64,000 nucleotides of DNA from Cylindrodendrum hubeiense (taxonomy: Eukaryota; Ascomycota; Sordariomycetes; Hypocreales; Nectriaceae), in the NCBI GenBank assembly GCA_014621425.1, contig JAANBB010000035.1, positions 62,001-126,000 of the forward strand, read 5' to 3'. Of this stretch, positions 10,223 through 22,198 are shown in pieces (the first letter of the stretch is position 1; the number at the start of each line of letters is the position of its first letter). A program made the translations under genes and the position numbers. The notes beneath the pieces are model-generated. The model saw only the letters and a program-made list of their open reading frames with translations, did not search any database and had not been told where the DNA came from.

Positions 10223-13200
10223 TTATATCAAATCCATATCTTTTGCCAATTGTGAGAGGTTGAAACCTCCTGATGCTAGTTGAAGCTTCTGACGCTGTCT
10301 TTTTTCTACTAACTGCGCTACTAGTGAGCTCTAGTTTCGTGAGGACACAATAAAACATACCTCTTCAATAGAGCCGCTCATGATGTAGCGAATGATCTTC
10401 ACTTCTCGCTCCTGGCCTAATCGTATCACCCGTCCAATCGCCTGCCGCTCAACAGACGGATTCCATTGTGGCTCGAGAAGGTGAACGCGGCTGGCAACAG
10501 AGAGGTCATTGAGCCTGATAACATTAGCACCTTTCCTCTGGCAGAGGAATACAGACATACCCGACCGCTCCGGTACCAAGAGTCATTAACAAAACTCTCA
10601 TATCCTCTTGTTTTTGAAAGTTGAGGAGAATCTTCTTGCGTCTCATAGTCGTAGATATTGAGCCATCAACTCGGCAATGCTTTATCCCGTTCTCAGTAAA
10701 CAGGTGTTCTACTAAATTGAGGGTTCGCTTCCACACCGAGAAAATGATACTACATAAAGTCAACTTTGTCAGAGTTCACTTTAGCTTCTGTACTTTTTGA
10801 CCAACATACCATTTTTCTTCGTTTATGTGCATTTTGACGTCCTCCAAAAGGCACAGGAGCTTGGATGGGTATGATAGAGGTGGTTCTTGGTCAGTTTTAT
10901 GGTCTTCGGTTGAACATAAAATGTTAGCCTGTTTGTGCGATGCACCGCAAAATGGGCAGCCTCTCTTGGAGTCTGTTTCAGTCGAATATTGCATAGTGCA
11001 GCAACTGTCGCTGCAAATGAATCGACCGCACTCGGTTAGTTGAACAAGGCTCCCCTCATCTGCAGTGTCAGGGCTAACTATTTCAACAGTACAGTATGCG
11101 CAACGCATTTCACCAGATTGCTCCATGATGCTAAATATTGCGTCAGGGCTGTTTGTGGAAGTGATTTCAATACCGTTGCAGTACTCGCGGAGTCGAAGCA
11201 GCTTCACTAGTATGCTCTGGTGTGACCCCTTGACGCTCACTGCCATATCAATCGCCTTCTTGCATTCCGCTTGCATAGCGAGGTACTTTTTCCTCTCGTG
11301 CTCCAAGAATTCGAGCCTAAGAACCTGGGTTGTTGAACGTAGTCCCAGGAGTGCTTGCGTTCGCTGAAGACAGATGGAGCGCAGCAGGAGCTGGAGGTTG
11401 GGAAGGTTCTGCTTAAATGTTTTCGCGGAACCTGTCCCACCTATGTGCCTTCTAAATGTGCCGATGTCTGCGAGGATGGGAACTCTCAAATGACGGACCA
11501 ATGAGCCCAAGTCCTCGAGACCGTTTTGAATTGGTGTTCCGGTCATGCACCATCTGATATGAGCTGGTATGTCGTTGACGGCGCTAAACTGCTTGGTTGA
11601 CCAATTGCGTATTGTGTGAGCTGTCTAAAGGTTAGTCTGTGGCTTGTGATGACTGATGTGGACAGAGGTGTACCTTCATCTAAAACGCTCCGGTACCACC
11701 TAGTGCCGTTCAACGTTCCCCTCCGCTTTCTGAAGTCTGCAGCAACGGTACCATATGTCGTTAGAACAATGTCATATTTGCAGAATAGAGAAGGATCATC
11801 GGTTCTTTCTTTTCCATGATACTTGTAATATTTGATAGTGCCCTGAGAGGTATGGCTTTCCGGGATTAGTAGAGAACATTGAACTAGTGACGGAATGCTC
11901 ACCTCTCTATCTGTTTAATCCAGTTGGCGAGCAGAACTGTGTTGAATTAGCCGTGTATAATACCGGACTTTCAGGCTTCAAGAAACTTACGCTCTGAAAG
12001 TACGACAATCAATGTTGCCTTCGTGGTTATGATCGGTCGGTGGTTTTGTCTCGATCCCTCACCGGATCCAAAGTCTTTTTGGCATATATATTGTTCAGCA
12101 CGGTCATTTGAGCTGAGGATCGCGGCTATCATCATCAGACTCTTCCCTAACCCCATATCATCGGCAAGAATGCCCCCAGGGCTATCCTCCTCCGTTCGGC
12201 TTTTCGCACCAGTAATGGCATGCCGGTAGCTATTGAGTCAGAGTTTCAGGACCAAGATTTTGGGTCAAGAGAACGAAAGTGGCTTACCCAACAGTGCTCT
12301 GCTCAGGGTTCAGAGGCTCCCATAGAGTCTGACTCGGTAGTAATTGACCAGATTCGCGTCTTAAGATGAATTCGACACCTTTCTTTTGATACCTAGAAAG
12401 AAATTAGCATTCAGTAGGCAAAGGTCAATCGGGTTATTCGCATACAGATGTAGCTTTGTGGTGATTTGAGAGTTGATTTCGACAGCTCCCGAGAATTCAT
12501 GCTGATTGATGCCATTCAAGATCCGGACAGGATCGAATGAGTCGCCCTCTTCATTGGCATCATGTTGCCCGTCAGACTGATCAGGCTCGCCAGTTCCGAT
12601 CTTAGGATCTTGATGCATTTGAAAAATCGCACCCTGTTCTTGAGGGATCTCTTTAGGAACTGGAAGTGGTAAGTCCAAGCACTGTGGGTTCTCATAAGGT
12701 AAGATGCCCCATCCGGCGGGACTTTGCAAAAACAACTTCGCATTTCCCAGGCCACGCGAAACCTCTTTGGCTTTATATCGAGGGCCAATAACATTGACTT
12801 GAACATTAATGGGCTTCGCTTTGCGGATGTGCGTTGTCATGGCCAATACGCTGTCCTGCCATTCCGACTCCGGCATGAAAGCGTCGTATCTGATGGGAGA
12901 GTCGTCCCGTACCAGATTGCCCAGGGCTCTCAATGCTCTGGCTTCCAAAACTCCCACCGCTTCGCCATTACCAATCTTAACAAGGCAATATTCATTATTA
13001 ATATCAAAGGCGAAATCACGAACAATTTCTCCAGACACCAGGGTCCTAGCTGGAATTGTGGCAAGGTTGGTGGATTTAGGCTCCCACTTGAGAAGCACCT
13101 GGATGTCCTTGAGCTACTGCTTGTTAACGATATGTTAATATTTGTGTCCTGCAATCGCTTACTGTGCCGAATAAGACTTCACCCAACTCATAGGAGTCTT

Positions 13201-13366
13201 TTTCTGGTGAGTTGGGCGCTTCAAGTGGTGTAGTATATGGTGACGGTGTCACAACTTCAGCAGAGCGACGCAATGCTAAAAGTGGCGGTGGGCGCTTATG
13301 CCGTGGCGTCAGAGGCTGCAGCGATCGGGTCTTATTCGCATCACGAGTTGGTAATTTTCGCTTCAT
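10223..13366 (-). CDS. SNF2-family ATPase, Rad5/HLTF-like with inserted RING-like zinc motif
   Basis: Ten exons reconstruct one frame of 891 aa: 13366-13163, 13113-12446, 12392-12288, 12229-11991, 11936-11903, 11855-11674, 11620-10810, 10749-10561, 10514-10361 and 10312-10223. Walker A is GILADDMGLGKS. The DEAH box is formed across intron 11621-11673 (VLDEAHTIRNW). Motif III is MTGTPIQNG. Helicase lobe 2 contains LMTLGTGAVGLNDL and QAIGRVIRLGQ. Between the lobes lies a degenerate C4-type RING-like set (CAYC, CGRFIC, CPFC), the position used by Rad5, HLTF and SHPRH. Known relatives are dsDNA translocases, often E3 ubiquitin ligases in damage tolerance. Many fungal paralogues like this one are uncharacterised. 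All core motifs are intact, including a 34-nt micro-exon. The missing histidines and loose spacing make E3 activity uncertain. Confidence 0.85.
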
Positions 13367-13731
13367 TTGGGCAGAGTCTAGATTCGGCCTGCTTCAAATC
13401 AATGAGAAACATGGAAAATTTTACTTAAGGGTTGAGGATAGTAGTGAGCAATGTTATTGCCGCAGTTTGGCGTGTGCGCCCAGGTAAGTAGGGCCACCCC
13501 AGCCCCAGCCTCCCCCTGAATGCATCTAGGCTTATCTAAGTCAATAATTTTGATCGGATTGGGCTACGAATGGGGCTGAGCATGGTGTCCGCACTTCAAT
13601 GGATGCAAGCTCCGCCACAATATTCTGCCGCCGCGACTTCGCCGCGCTCATTAAATTAATCGACGGCTGTTCAACCAACGCAGCAGGATACTATCCAGGT
13701 CGCCCTTTCCGTCCCTCGACATCAAATTGCG
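13367..13731. other. Intergenic between divergent SNF2 and NACHT genes
   Basis: A 365-bp divergent promoter region. A short frame starting at 13599 overlaps the NACHT start in another frame and is not supported. No clear regulatory element identified. Confidence 0.45.
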
Positions 13732-16700
13732 ATGGGATCATCAACTGCAAGCAAACAGCCTTCTCCTGGCAGCACCCAGACTCAGCCCATTGGCAATGCA
13801 GAACAGGATTTCAAGACGTTTCTTCAAACGTTCAAAACAACCGCCAACCTGACAAGCAAACAAGCGCTAGCATTTCAAAACACCACGCTTGATGATGTCA
13901 AGGATACCATTGCAACTATCCAGCAGAAGCAAATATCAAGCGGCCGGCAACAATGGATCCGCAGGTTAGAGCCATTTTTAGCGAGCATGGAACAATACGG
14001 AAAGGTCATCGAGACATTCCTAAATGTTTCAGAGGCTCTAGCTTTTATTTGGGTAAGAAATATGCCCTTGCGAAGGCTCGTCGATTCTTGCTCCTGCTTA
14101 CACTTGTCATGATGCACAGGGCCCGATGAAATTCATATTGCAGGTATTCAATTAACCACCCTATATCCTGAAACTTAACTTTCCTGACAATGACAGATCG
14201 CCTCCAACTTTTCAGAGGCTCTAAGCTCACTGCTTGATGCTTACTTTGAGTTTGGAGAGCTCATCCCCCAGCTTTCCGCATATCAGGCTCATTGTGTTTC
14301 TAACGAGTACATGAGAACCGTCTTGGCATTGATTTATAAGGACATCCTCGAATTCCACGCATGCGCGATGAAGCACTTTCGAAAGTCTAGTGCGTATCAC
14401 CCCTTCTCACAAATTTTATGAAGCTAAGAAAATCGACTTCAGTGTGGAAGCAGATGTTTCAGGCAGTCTGGAGAGGGTTCACACTAAAGTTAGAGGAACT
14501 CAAAGATAACATGAGGCGTCATCGACACCTTGTTGAGTCTCAGGCATCAATAGTCGTATTTGAAGAAACCCAAGCCTTGAGAAAATTGGCCGAGACAAAT
14601 TTCCAACACATCCAGAACGAATACCTTCGTCACAGATTACGAGAGGTTCTGCGGTGGCTTAACCCCTACAATTCTGAATCCCAACACGAAACATGCGTAA
14701 AGGCCAAGTTCCCCAAGTCTGGAGAGTGGTTAGTGAGGGACATTGGTTTCAAAAACTGGGTTGATCCGCTATATTGTACCACTCCGTTGCTTTGGTTGAA
14801 TGGTATTCCAGGAGCAGGTATGTAGACACCAATCCCATGCAAATCACAGAATTTCTCACAATCTTTAGGCAAAACCGTCTTGGCTTCGGTTGTCATCGAT
14901 GAAGTCCGGGCACTGGTTAAAACCGATCACATCAGACTTGCCTATTTCTACTGCAAAGAAACGGACAACAGACGCAATACTTTTGTAGCTGTAGCCCGGG
15001 GCTTGCTCAGCCAGCTTCTCAAAGGCGATCAAGATCTACTTCTACAATTATATGAAAAGGGAAACTTACAGAGTGGCGAAGCAATTTTGCAGGATACTTC
15101 CATGGCTAAGGAACTACTCGATGTGGCCTTAGACAGTCAAATAACGACATACATCATCATCGATGGTATCGACGAATGCAATCGAGACGAGAGAAAAGAG
15201 ATATGCACGTGGTTCAGTGAGCGCATAAACAAGCTTGGCAAAGACAACTTTGGCAATATTCGGTGTCTCTTTGTGAGTCAGGATGACGGCATTGCAAAGA
15301 AAGATCTTGCAATGGTGCCAGCAATCAAGATTCTTCCCTCCGACGTTCACAAAGATATTCGGCGATATGTGGACTCCTGGCGTCATAGGATAGAGGAGAA
15401 GCACGGAGATCTCGATCCAACCAAACATCCATTGACTGACATCATAATGTCTTCCACAAGAGGTAATTCGTCCTCGCAAAAATATTACTGAGGCTAACAA
15501 TGTTAGGCATGTTTTTATTTGCCAAACTTGTGGTGCAGTGCTTGTATGGAATGCCTACTCGACAGGAGCTGCTAGAGCAGATTCAACCAGACCACTTCCC
15601 AAAGGAGATTGGAAGTTTGTAAGAATCTCTCAAATGATGCATTTTGACATGCTAATCTCTTGATGAGGTATGATACGATCCTTAGTCGGGTCTTAGGCGA
15701 GAATGCTGGAGCTCCATCCAACACGGTTCTCCGCTTTCTAGGGCTCTTGGCCGTGGCCAAAAGGCCTCTTCGATGGCACGAAATACAGGGATATTTTGTC
15801 TTCGACCCCGAAGAAGACGAGCAAATAGATCATGATTTGCGAAAGTTAAGGCTCGATCCCAAGGACTTATGCTGGTCACTGGTAGAACACCAGGAGGACG
15901 ATTCAGTCGAGCTTGTCCACCCAACAGCGAAAGAGTGAGTGAACACATCGATCATTTGGCTAAGTGTGAATCCTAATTTTTCGAAGGCATCTTATTCGGA
16001 CGAAGTATTTGCAGCCGTCTAAAATAGAATACCATCTGGCACAGACATGCCTTCAGTTTATGAGTATTGATGCATGCGGTCGCAATCAAGATCAACAAGA
16101 CATCAAACAAAATCTCATGAAAGGATACTACTCATTTCTCGACTACGCGGTTGCATGTTGGTCTCTCCATCTGCATTCAGCACTACCTGGCCTGAGCAGC
16201 GGCACAGACACCAACGAACTTGGCGAGGATCTGGTGGCATTCCTAGATTTCCATCGGTCCGAGTCCCCGACAAAGTTAACTGTCCCTGCGAGTATCTTGG
16301 CGAAGATCAAGGCATTTAAAGAGCACAATTTCTTCGACGAACTTGCTCAAGCGGTTGTCTCGGCTCGGAAACAACTAGGACACGATGGGACGGGACCATC
16401 GCTCAACGACCCACTAGACCTTGGGCAGGTCACAAAGGACGTCAGGGAAACATTCGAGAAAGTGGTCCCGCAGGTCTCGGACAACAGCGAATTGGCTCTT
16501 GTTCGCGCCTATTACGGCAAAAACTCGGACTGGTTTAAGTGTCATCGGATTAACTGCGTGCGATTCTATATGGGATTCTCGAAGGACGCAGAACGAAACC
16601 TGCATGTCGCAAAACACGAGAGGCCATACAGGTGCGCAGATACAAGCTGTAGCATGTATACGTTTGGGTACGGCACGGAAAAGGCACTGCAAAAACACAT

Positions 16701-17217
16701 GTTTGACGTTCATGGAGCGGATCCGGGGAGTAACATGGCGGTTGAGTTCCCAGCTCCACCAAGGGAAGTGCGAAACACCACACAGGGGCATATACCCTGC
16801 CCGGACTGTCCCAAGATGTTTACACGACGGTCCATCCTTCGAACCCACCTTCGAACCCACGAAAACGACAAGCCATTCCGCTGTGGCACATGCAATAAGG
16901 CCTTTACGCGCCTGTCAGACTGCAAAAGGCACGAAGCTATTCACGCTGGCGATAGGAAGTACATGTGTGCAGGACTATTGGAGGACGGAACGGCATGGGG
17001 CTGCAATGCCGGGTTCACGCGAGCGGACAAGCTGCAAGATCATTTGCGGAGCGCAATAGGGAGAAAGTGCATTGCTGCGCGGATGGGCGAGATGGAGCGA
17101 GCGCGCGAATTACCAACGGCGACACCGACGGTATCTATGAATGGGCGAGAAACTGAGGAGGCGATATTGAAGGAGTTGTTCAGCTCCTTGGTCGACATTG
17201 TCAAAGCGTGGCCTTGA
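13732..17217 (+). CDS. STAND/NACHT NTPase with C-terminal C2H2 zinc fingers (NLR-like)
   Basis: Eight exons give 1038 aa: 13732-14052, 14120-14143, 14197-14389, 14443-14817, 14869-15462, 15507-15618, 15668-15934 and 15987-17217. The N-terminal 170 residues match the helical DUF7708-type domain of fungal STAND proteins. The NACHT core follows: Walker A LWLNGIPGAGKT near 296-306, split by intron 14818-14868; Walker B IIIDGIDECN; and the SFERLF-like region of winged-helix type. The C-terminus lacks WD40, ankyrin or TPR repeats. It carries two canonical C2H2 fingers near residues 898-952 (CPDC...HLRTH, CGTC...HEAIH) plus at least two irregular ones. NLR-like STAND proteins switch on nucleotide binding and often control cell death. 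Here zinc fingers take the place of the usual sensor repeats. All key residues are present. Confidence 0.85.
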
Positions 17218-17310
17218 GTCAAGTTGGGCTTTCAGAGTAGGGAATTAGCAGCTTGTAGGTCCATCCTAAATTGTTTGGCCCCCAAAGTTGCGCGTGCGAC
17301 CCCCCTGGCC

Positions 17311-17400
17311 TTGTTGTCATTGGCTACAGCTGCACTGCCCTTCAATCAGGTCTCGAAAAAATTGAGAGCAATGGATGAACGTCCGCTCTCATTGGCACAC
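17311..17400 (+). repeat. Diverged copy of 18998-19090
   Basis: Shares near-identical runs with 18998-19090, such as ATTGGCTACAGCTGCACTGC and the following CCCTTCAATCA, then diverges mainly by substitutions. It is a segmental duplicate of a decayed coding fragment. Confidence 0.8.
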
Positions 17401-18997
17401 TGGCATTACTAAGCTGCTTCGCAACCTGACGAGCTAAGCAGTGTTCATAACCAAATAATCCAAAATATTCATGCACTCTAGTAAAGCTGCTCAGGACGGG
17501 AATCTGCAGCCCAAACGGTTCTGGGCATTATGTGCTTGACCACCTGGGTCCCCATGGGACTCCCCGCTACCGATGCCCTAGAACATAGAACTACGACTCG
17601 CCGCAGCGTTGATTGAGGTGCGCGCCATCCACTGGAGGCACCTAAGCGCGGTAGCGTTCTACAGAAGGCTATCACAGCGCCCCAGGCCGCTAATATCACC
17701 CACTGTAATTTAAATACTCCAAAATTGAATGGCTTCGGTACGCATGAGCAACTACCGCCCAGACACCAATAAATCTAGATCCCACACCAAAAACTTCAAT
17801 TTGCTTACCTATTAAGGGATCCTAATTGAGATTCTAGTCCTGCACTACTTGCGGTGTAAGAATGCATCTCTCTGCTGACGGCAAGTGGCTCCATCCAAAC
17901 GGCCCTTGAGAAAATTAAAGCGCTGCAGAATAAGGCTGTACGACTCGAACATGTCAAGGGGGTAGTACCAGGGGCCAAAAGGCTCCACGATCAATCCCAG
18001 GTGGTGAGCATGGCATGCTACAACCTCGTGTATTAGCACCTATGGTCGCAGTTGGAGCGGTAGGTGAAGTTTCCAGGTTACTGGTTCCGTCGGTGCTCAT
18101 AGTGGCTACTCAGCGATGGGCAAGTGGTCACACCAGCATCGGCGCTGGCAAGATGGGTTCCAAACAGCCATCGGGCCAGGATCAGGCGTGAATAGTGAGA
18201 AAGAAGCTATCCTCTCTCAAGGACGCGGCCCAGAACCAGCATATCGACAGCGCGAGCCTTGACATGGAATCTGTACCTGACACCCTGCGTGCGAAACTTC
18301 ACGAGCTGCAGATAGCTGATAGTCATGTGTAGACTGAGAGCCGCTGGCTATTCGGCAAGACCAACAAGAACGAACTAACGGATGCATTCGATACAATACT
18401 CGGCAATGTGGGGGACTGGGACAATAAACTCAAGTCGGCGGACCCTCTCGTACTGACGCTCGCCTTGAGCCCGTAGGGCACGTAGGGTCCCGCAAGCACC
18501 GGACCCGTCTTTGTTGGTGGTCTGAGCAGCGCCATCTACGTGCTCGACATCTTCGGCTGCATCTTCAGCCTGATCGTGTCCCTGTAGAGCGCCATCCGCA
18601 TCGTCGTGCTCGTGCAGATGTTGGTGTTCCTGCTGAACCCCTTCGTCAATATCCGCTTGATGGGCTAGTGGGTCGACCTATGACAGCTACGACCCGAACA
18701 CAGAGACTCCGGGTCCGGTGTTCGTCAAGCTCCAGCTGCTCAATGTCCGAACCATCAGTCCTCTTAAAAAGAAAGCCCACCCCAGGAAACCGGACACACT
18801 GAAGAGGCTCGGTTCCAGGAGTTGCTGACATCAGACGCCGGAATTATTAAAGTGCGTACTGCAGGCTCGGCTTCAGAGCTGCGGACAAGCTGGACTCTTA
18901 AACTTGTTTCAGCAGCTTTTCACTGATTGATCTTGAGGCACCTTTTGCCGCACCCGGGAGACGCCGAACGCCGGAACTCACCTGCCATCGCAGTGTT

Positions 18998-19090
18998 TGA
19001 TGTTATTGGCTACAGCTGCACTGCCCTTCAATCAAGGCTTGAGAAAATTGATGACGATGGATGCACGTCCGTTCCCATTGGACTGGCTGT
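18998..19090 (+). repeat. Diverged copy of 17311-17400
   Basis: Partner of the repeat 1.7 kb upstream. This copy keeps the longer open frame (18927-19166), so it is the less damaged one. Confidence 0.8.
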
Positions 19091-19250
19091 GTTACTCAGC
19101 ACCAAAGTCCTTTCGCGCAAGACCAACAGCCTGGCGAGTGCCCCACCAGCGGAGATGGCTGCCTAGTTGCCTAACTGGCCATCTTCGTCATGTCCCGAAC
19201 ACAGGTCGCAATGTAACAAAGGCTGAAATGTCAAATATGTATTAACACCG

Positions 19251-19813
19251 CAAACTCCGCTTACTTCAACTTGTTTAGGCTATTTTTTCTAACATCACTT
19301 TACTTGTAAATTACTAACAATGCGACCTCTAGCCAAGTAGTCCCTCTTTTTCCGTCCCGTGTTGGGGTTCCTTGGTCACACAGTGCGGAATGCCTGCACA
19401 GGCGTTCGTAGCTGGATGTCAGCCCATTTGACCCGGACTGCCTCTTTAGGCTGTTCCGACCGGCATTTAGGTCATTGGATAAGGCCAATTGGTCAGTCAT
19501 TAGGAGCTGCAGGGTAGGATTAAGGAATCACGACTAAACTCGTCCGCCATCTTCATCCTCGATCTTTGTCGTGAGCATTCTTTGACATCATTTTCTAGCA
19601 AGCTCAATTTACGATATGTTTGGCCCATCCTTGCGGCATTGTATTGTGACCCGTTTGGACAGATGATCATGATAGTTAGCATTGGTCAGGCTTGACTATT
19701 TTGTTCACTTTGAGGATTGGGACTTTAAGCTACCACACGAGGTCTCAATTCAACATCATCTTAATTCCTCTTCTATAATACAGGCGACATACATTATCCA
19801 CTATCGCATCCCT
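19251..19813. other. Intergenic
   Basis: Short overlapping frames only (19300-19500 and 19500-19682 on the minus strand) with no family signature. No gene is supported. Confidence 0.45.
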
Positions 19814-20713
19814 TCACTCTCCGTCAAAAAACGACCTCGCAGTCTTCTTCATGCTCTCCAAAGCCTTGTCGACACTCAGCGCAGTTTCTTCACTCACCGT
19901 ACCCCGAACCTCACCTAGTCTTCGCTTCCAGAATCCCCAGCGCTCAAGGTTCAGTCCTGGGTTTCCTTTGAACAATGAACCGGCGCGGTTCGAGCGCCTT
20001 ATAGGCTCATCAAGGTCATCCTCATCGATTAGGCAGAGTCGTAGGAGCGCTGGCGCAGCTTGAATAAGCCACTCGCTGGCAGCGGCAACCCCACAGTCGG
20101 CGACCTCACCAGGGCTCAACTCCTCTTCGAGGCCTTCCCTCAGCTCCCAGACGGGGAAATTTTGCCATCGAACGACACCTGATGCGAAGAGTAGGGCAAG
20201 GAATGAATTGAGGTTTACCCACCCACTTGGCGTGCACGCTCCCTCATTCTCGTTATCCGGATCAGGTCCGAAAAAGGCGCCTATGAGTAGTATTAGAATT
20301 ATTAAGAGCTAAGCAAGGTGGTAAAATGCAAGAGGAAAAGTCATAAGTGTACCTGTCCAACGATCTCTCATAACCTGTCCTAGAATGGGAAGATCTTTCC
20401 AAGTTGGAGTGGCATCAAGCTCGATTAAGGTCTTGACAAGGAGAAGCTGGGCTATATGCCTGGGAGGAACAAGCTGTACAATATCGAGTAACCCTTCCCA
20501 GGTAGACTCAAAGATGTACTCCTGTGATCCCTTATGGTGCTCTGTGGTAATGCGTTTCTGCACCTCAAGAGCGACGCGCTTTGCTTCCTCATCCACAGTA
20601 GCTTCGGAGACAGAATCGAAGGTAAGTTGGAAGATAGAGATCATCTCCTCCCCTATATCGTCAACAATCCCGTCGTCTATCAGAGGCTGCAAAATGATCT
20701 TGTCGTCAACCAT
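19814..20713 (-). CDS. DUF3632-family protein
   Basis: Two exons (20713-20353 and 20280-19814) with a 72-nt intron (GTACAC...CATAG) encode 275 aa. The second exon has the pattern I associate with DUF3632: GWVNLNSFLALL, then VWELREGLEE, then AAASEWLIQAAPALL, and GLNLERWGFWKRRL near the end. The protein is acidic and helical, with no signal peptide or membrane helix, so it is probably cytosolic. The family is fungal and its function is unknown. The gene stands alone between decayed DNA and a tandem-repeat array. Confidence 0.8.
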
Positions 20714-20989
20714 GGTGTATTTTGGGTCTTGTGTTGGTGGTTAAGTGAGTCAAATAAATTGATGAAGATGTCAAATGGGAATGTAGTAAAGAGAAACTGG
20801 ACTGGGCTGGTAGATGGGAGAAATCGGGAGTGTTGACAGAAGACGAGGCTATCGGCTGTTAATGGAAACATGCGAGGCTTTAAGCGCCGACTGTGCGGGG
20901 TTGCGGTGGCGCTGCCTACGTACAGGCAGCCTCATGTGCCAGGCTGCCTCACACCCAGCCTCACACCCAGCCTCAAATAATGTGGGCCT
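20714..20989. other. Upstream region with a GC-rich hairpin
   Basis: Upstream of the DUF3632 gene. It holds a perfect 9-bp inverted repeat (AGGCAGCCT at 20924-20932, AGGCTGCCT at 20941-20949). A short CCAGCCTCACA-type direct repeat lies just before the tandem array. Confidence 0.6.
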
Positions 20990-21765
20990 ATTAAACGCCG
21001 GAGATGGAGCCTATCAGAGGCAGCCTTGTTGCCAAGTGATGCCCGCTACTTCGTGGGGAGGAGAGGAGGAGGAGTGGAGACGTGGGACGATCACGGCGCT
21101 TAACATCCATCCGCCTTGCCGCACGCGATGTAATCGCCTGCAGCGGCCCCGGACAGTCACACACATGCCGGTCGCATCCCTTCAAATCCGAAACGGAATA
21201 AACGATGTTGGTCTACTCTGCATCATATATGGATAAAGCCTATCAGAGACAGTCTTGTTGGCTAGTGATGCCTGCTACTTCGTGGAGGAGGAGTGGAGAC
21301 CTAGGACGATGACGGCGTTTAACATCCGCCTTACCACACGCGATATAATTACCTGCGGATGGCCCCGGACAGTCACACACATGCCAGTCGCATCCCTTCA
21401 CACCTGAAATGGAATAAATATTGTTGGTCTGCCATGCGTTACGTATGGATGGAGCCAATCGGAGGCAGTGGCGGAGGCTGTTGGTACCGGCTGGAGGAAC
21501 GGAGGCCAGGCATGGTATCCAGCGCTTAACTTTCGCTCTGCCGCACGCGATGCAATCGCCTACGGACGGCCCTGGACAGTCACACACATGCCAGTCGCAT
21601 CCCTTCCAAACTGAAACGGAATAATCAATGTTGGTCTGCCATGCGTTATATACGCATGGAGCCTATCGGAGGCAGTGGCGGAGGCAGTTGCTACCGGCCG
21701 GAGAAACGGAGGCCAGGCATGGTATCGAGCGTTTAACATCCGCTTTGCCGCACGCGCGTCCGACC
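20990..21765. repeat. Tandem array of about 210-bp units, about 3.5 copies
   Basis: Units start at about 20998, 21231, 21446 and 21653; the last breaks off near 21765. The shared run GGACAGTCACACACATGCC recurs at about 21151, 21366 and 21574, giving periods near 215 and 208. Copies differ mainly by C/T and G/A transitions. The second copy is richest in A and T where the others have G and C, which fits RIP. No open frame is conserved between copies. Confidence 0.85.
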
Positions 21766-22198
21766 GAGCCACAAATGAGCGCCTGGATGCACCCGAGGGC
21801 TTGGAAACGAATAGGGTCTTCTGAATTTCTACTAAGCGACACCTCATCGGCCTCCTGCAGGTCTCCTAGGCACCGACATGGTCGCATTTACCGCCTGACC
21901 CTTGAGGTTCCTGTGATTTCACCACCAAGCGCCATCTACCATCTCGCTTAGCGGCAAGCCAAACAGATATGACATGACGGTACTGGGCCGTAAATAGAAT
22001 ACCATTTAGTGATGTAGCTAGTACTAGAAGGATGTGATTATATCTATGCCCAATCGCCCACCTGTTAATAGCTCCAGATTCTTTCCTCACAAACATCTGC
22101 TTTCTCACAACGAATTACAATCTCCAATCCCACTATATTCATCTTCATTCAGCAGTCCGCGATTTAGCTACTGATTACGTCTTGAAAACAACTGCACC
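21766..22198. other. Intergenic
   Basis: Between the repeat array and the ribonuclease-like gene. It includes a short unrelated open frame on the minus strand (21866-22108) without signature. Probably the promoter of the downstream gene. Confidence 0.4.

Larger units (their letters stand above)
17218..19250 (+). pseudogene. Decayed coding DNA downstream of the NACHT gene
   Basis: About 2 kb with coding-like pieces but no intact frame. A basic helical piece at about 17880-18036 ends in TAG. A frame at 18192-18668 is open except for TAG codons at 18330, 18474, 18483, 18585 and 18666. A piece at 18927-19166 encodes a short protein with an IGYSCTALQSRLEKID core. About 90 bp around 17311-17400 is a diverged second copy of 18998-19090. 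The pieces share the strand of the NACHT gene and may be remains of a second STAND-type gene, but I do not recognise a specific family. The TAG codons fit CAG-to-TAG change, as produced by RIP-like C-to-T mutation. Confidence 0.5.

Noticed and set aside
18192..18668. TAG as a reassigned sense codon
   Set aside because: Intact genes in the window use TAG as a normal terminator (for example the hypothetical membrane protein and the ABM-fold gene), so a changed code is not needed; mutation of CAG explains the pattern.
20534..20836. Plus-strand frame across the DUF3632 gene
   Set aside because: Antisense shadow of the DUF3632 coding exon with no signature of its own.
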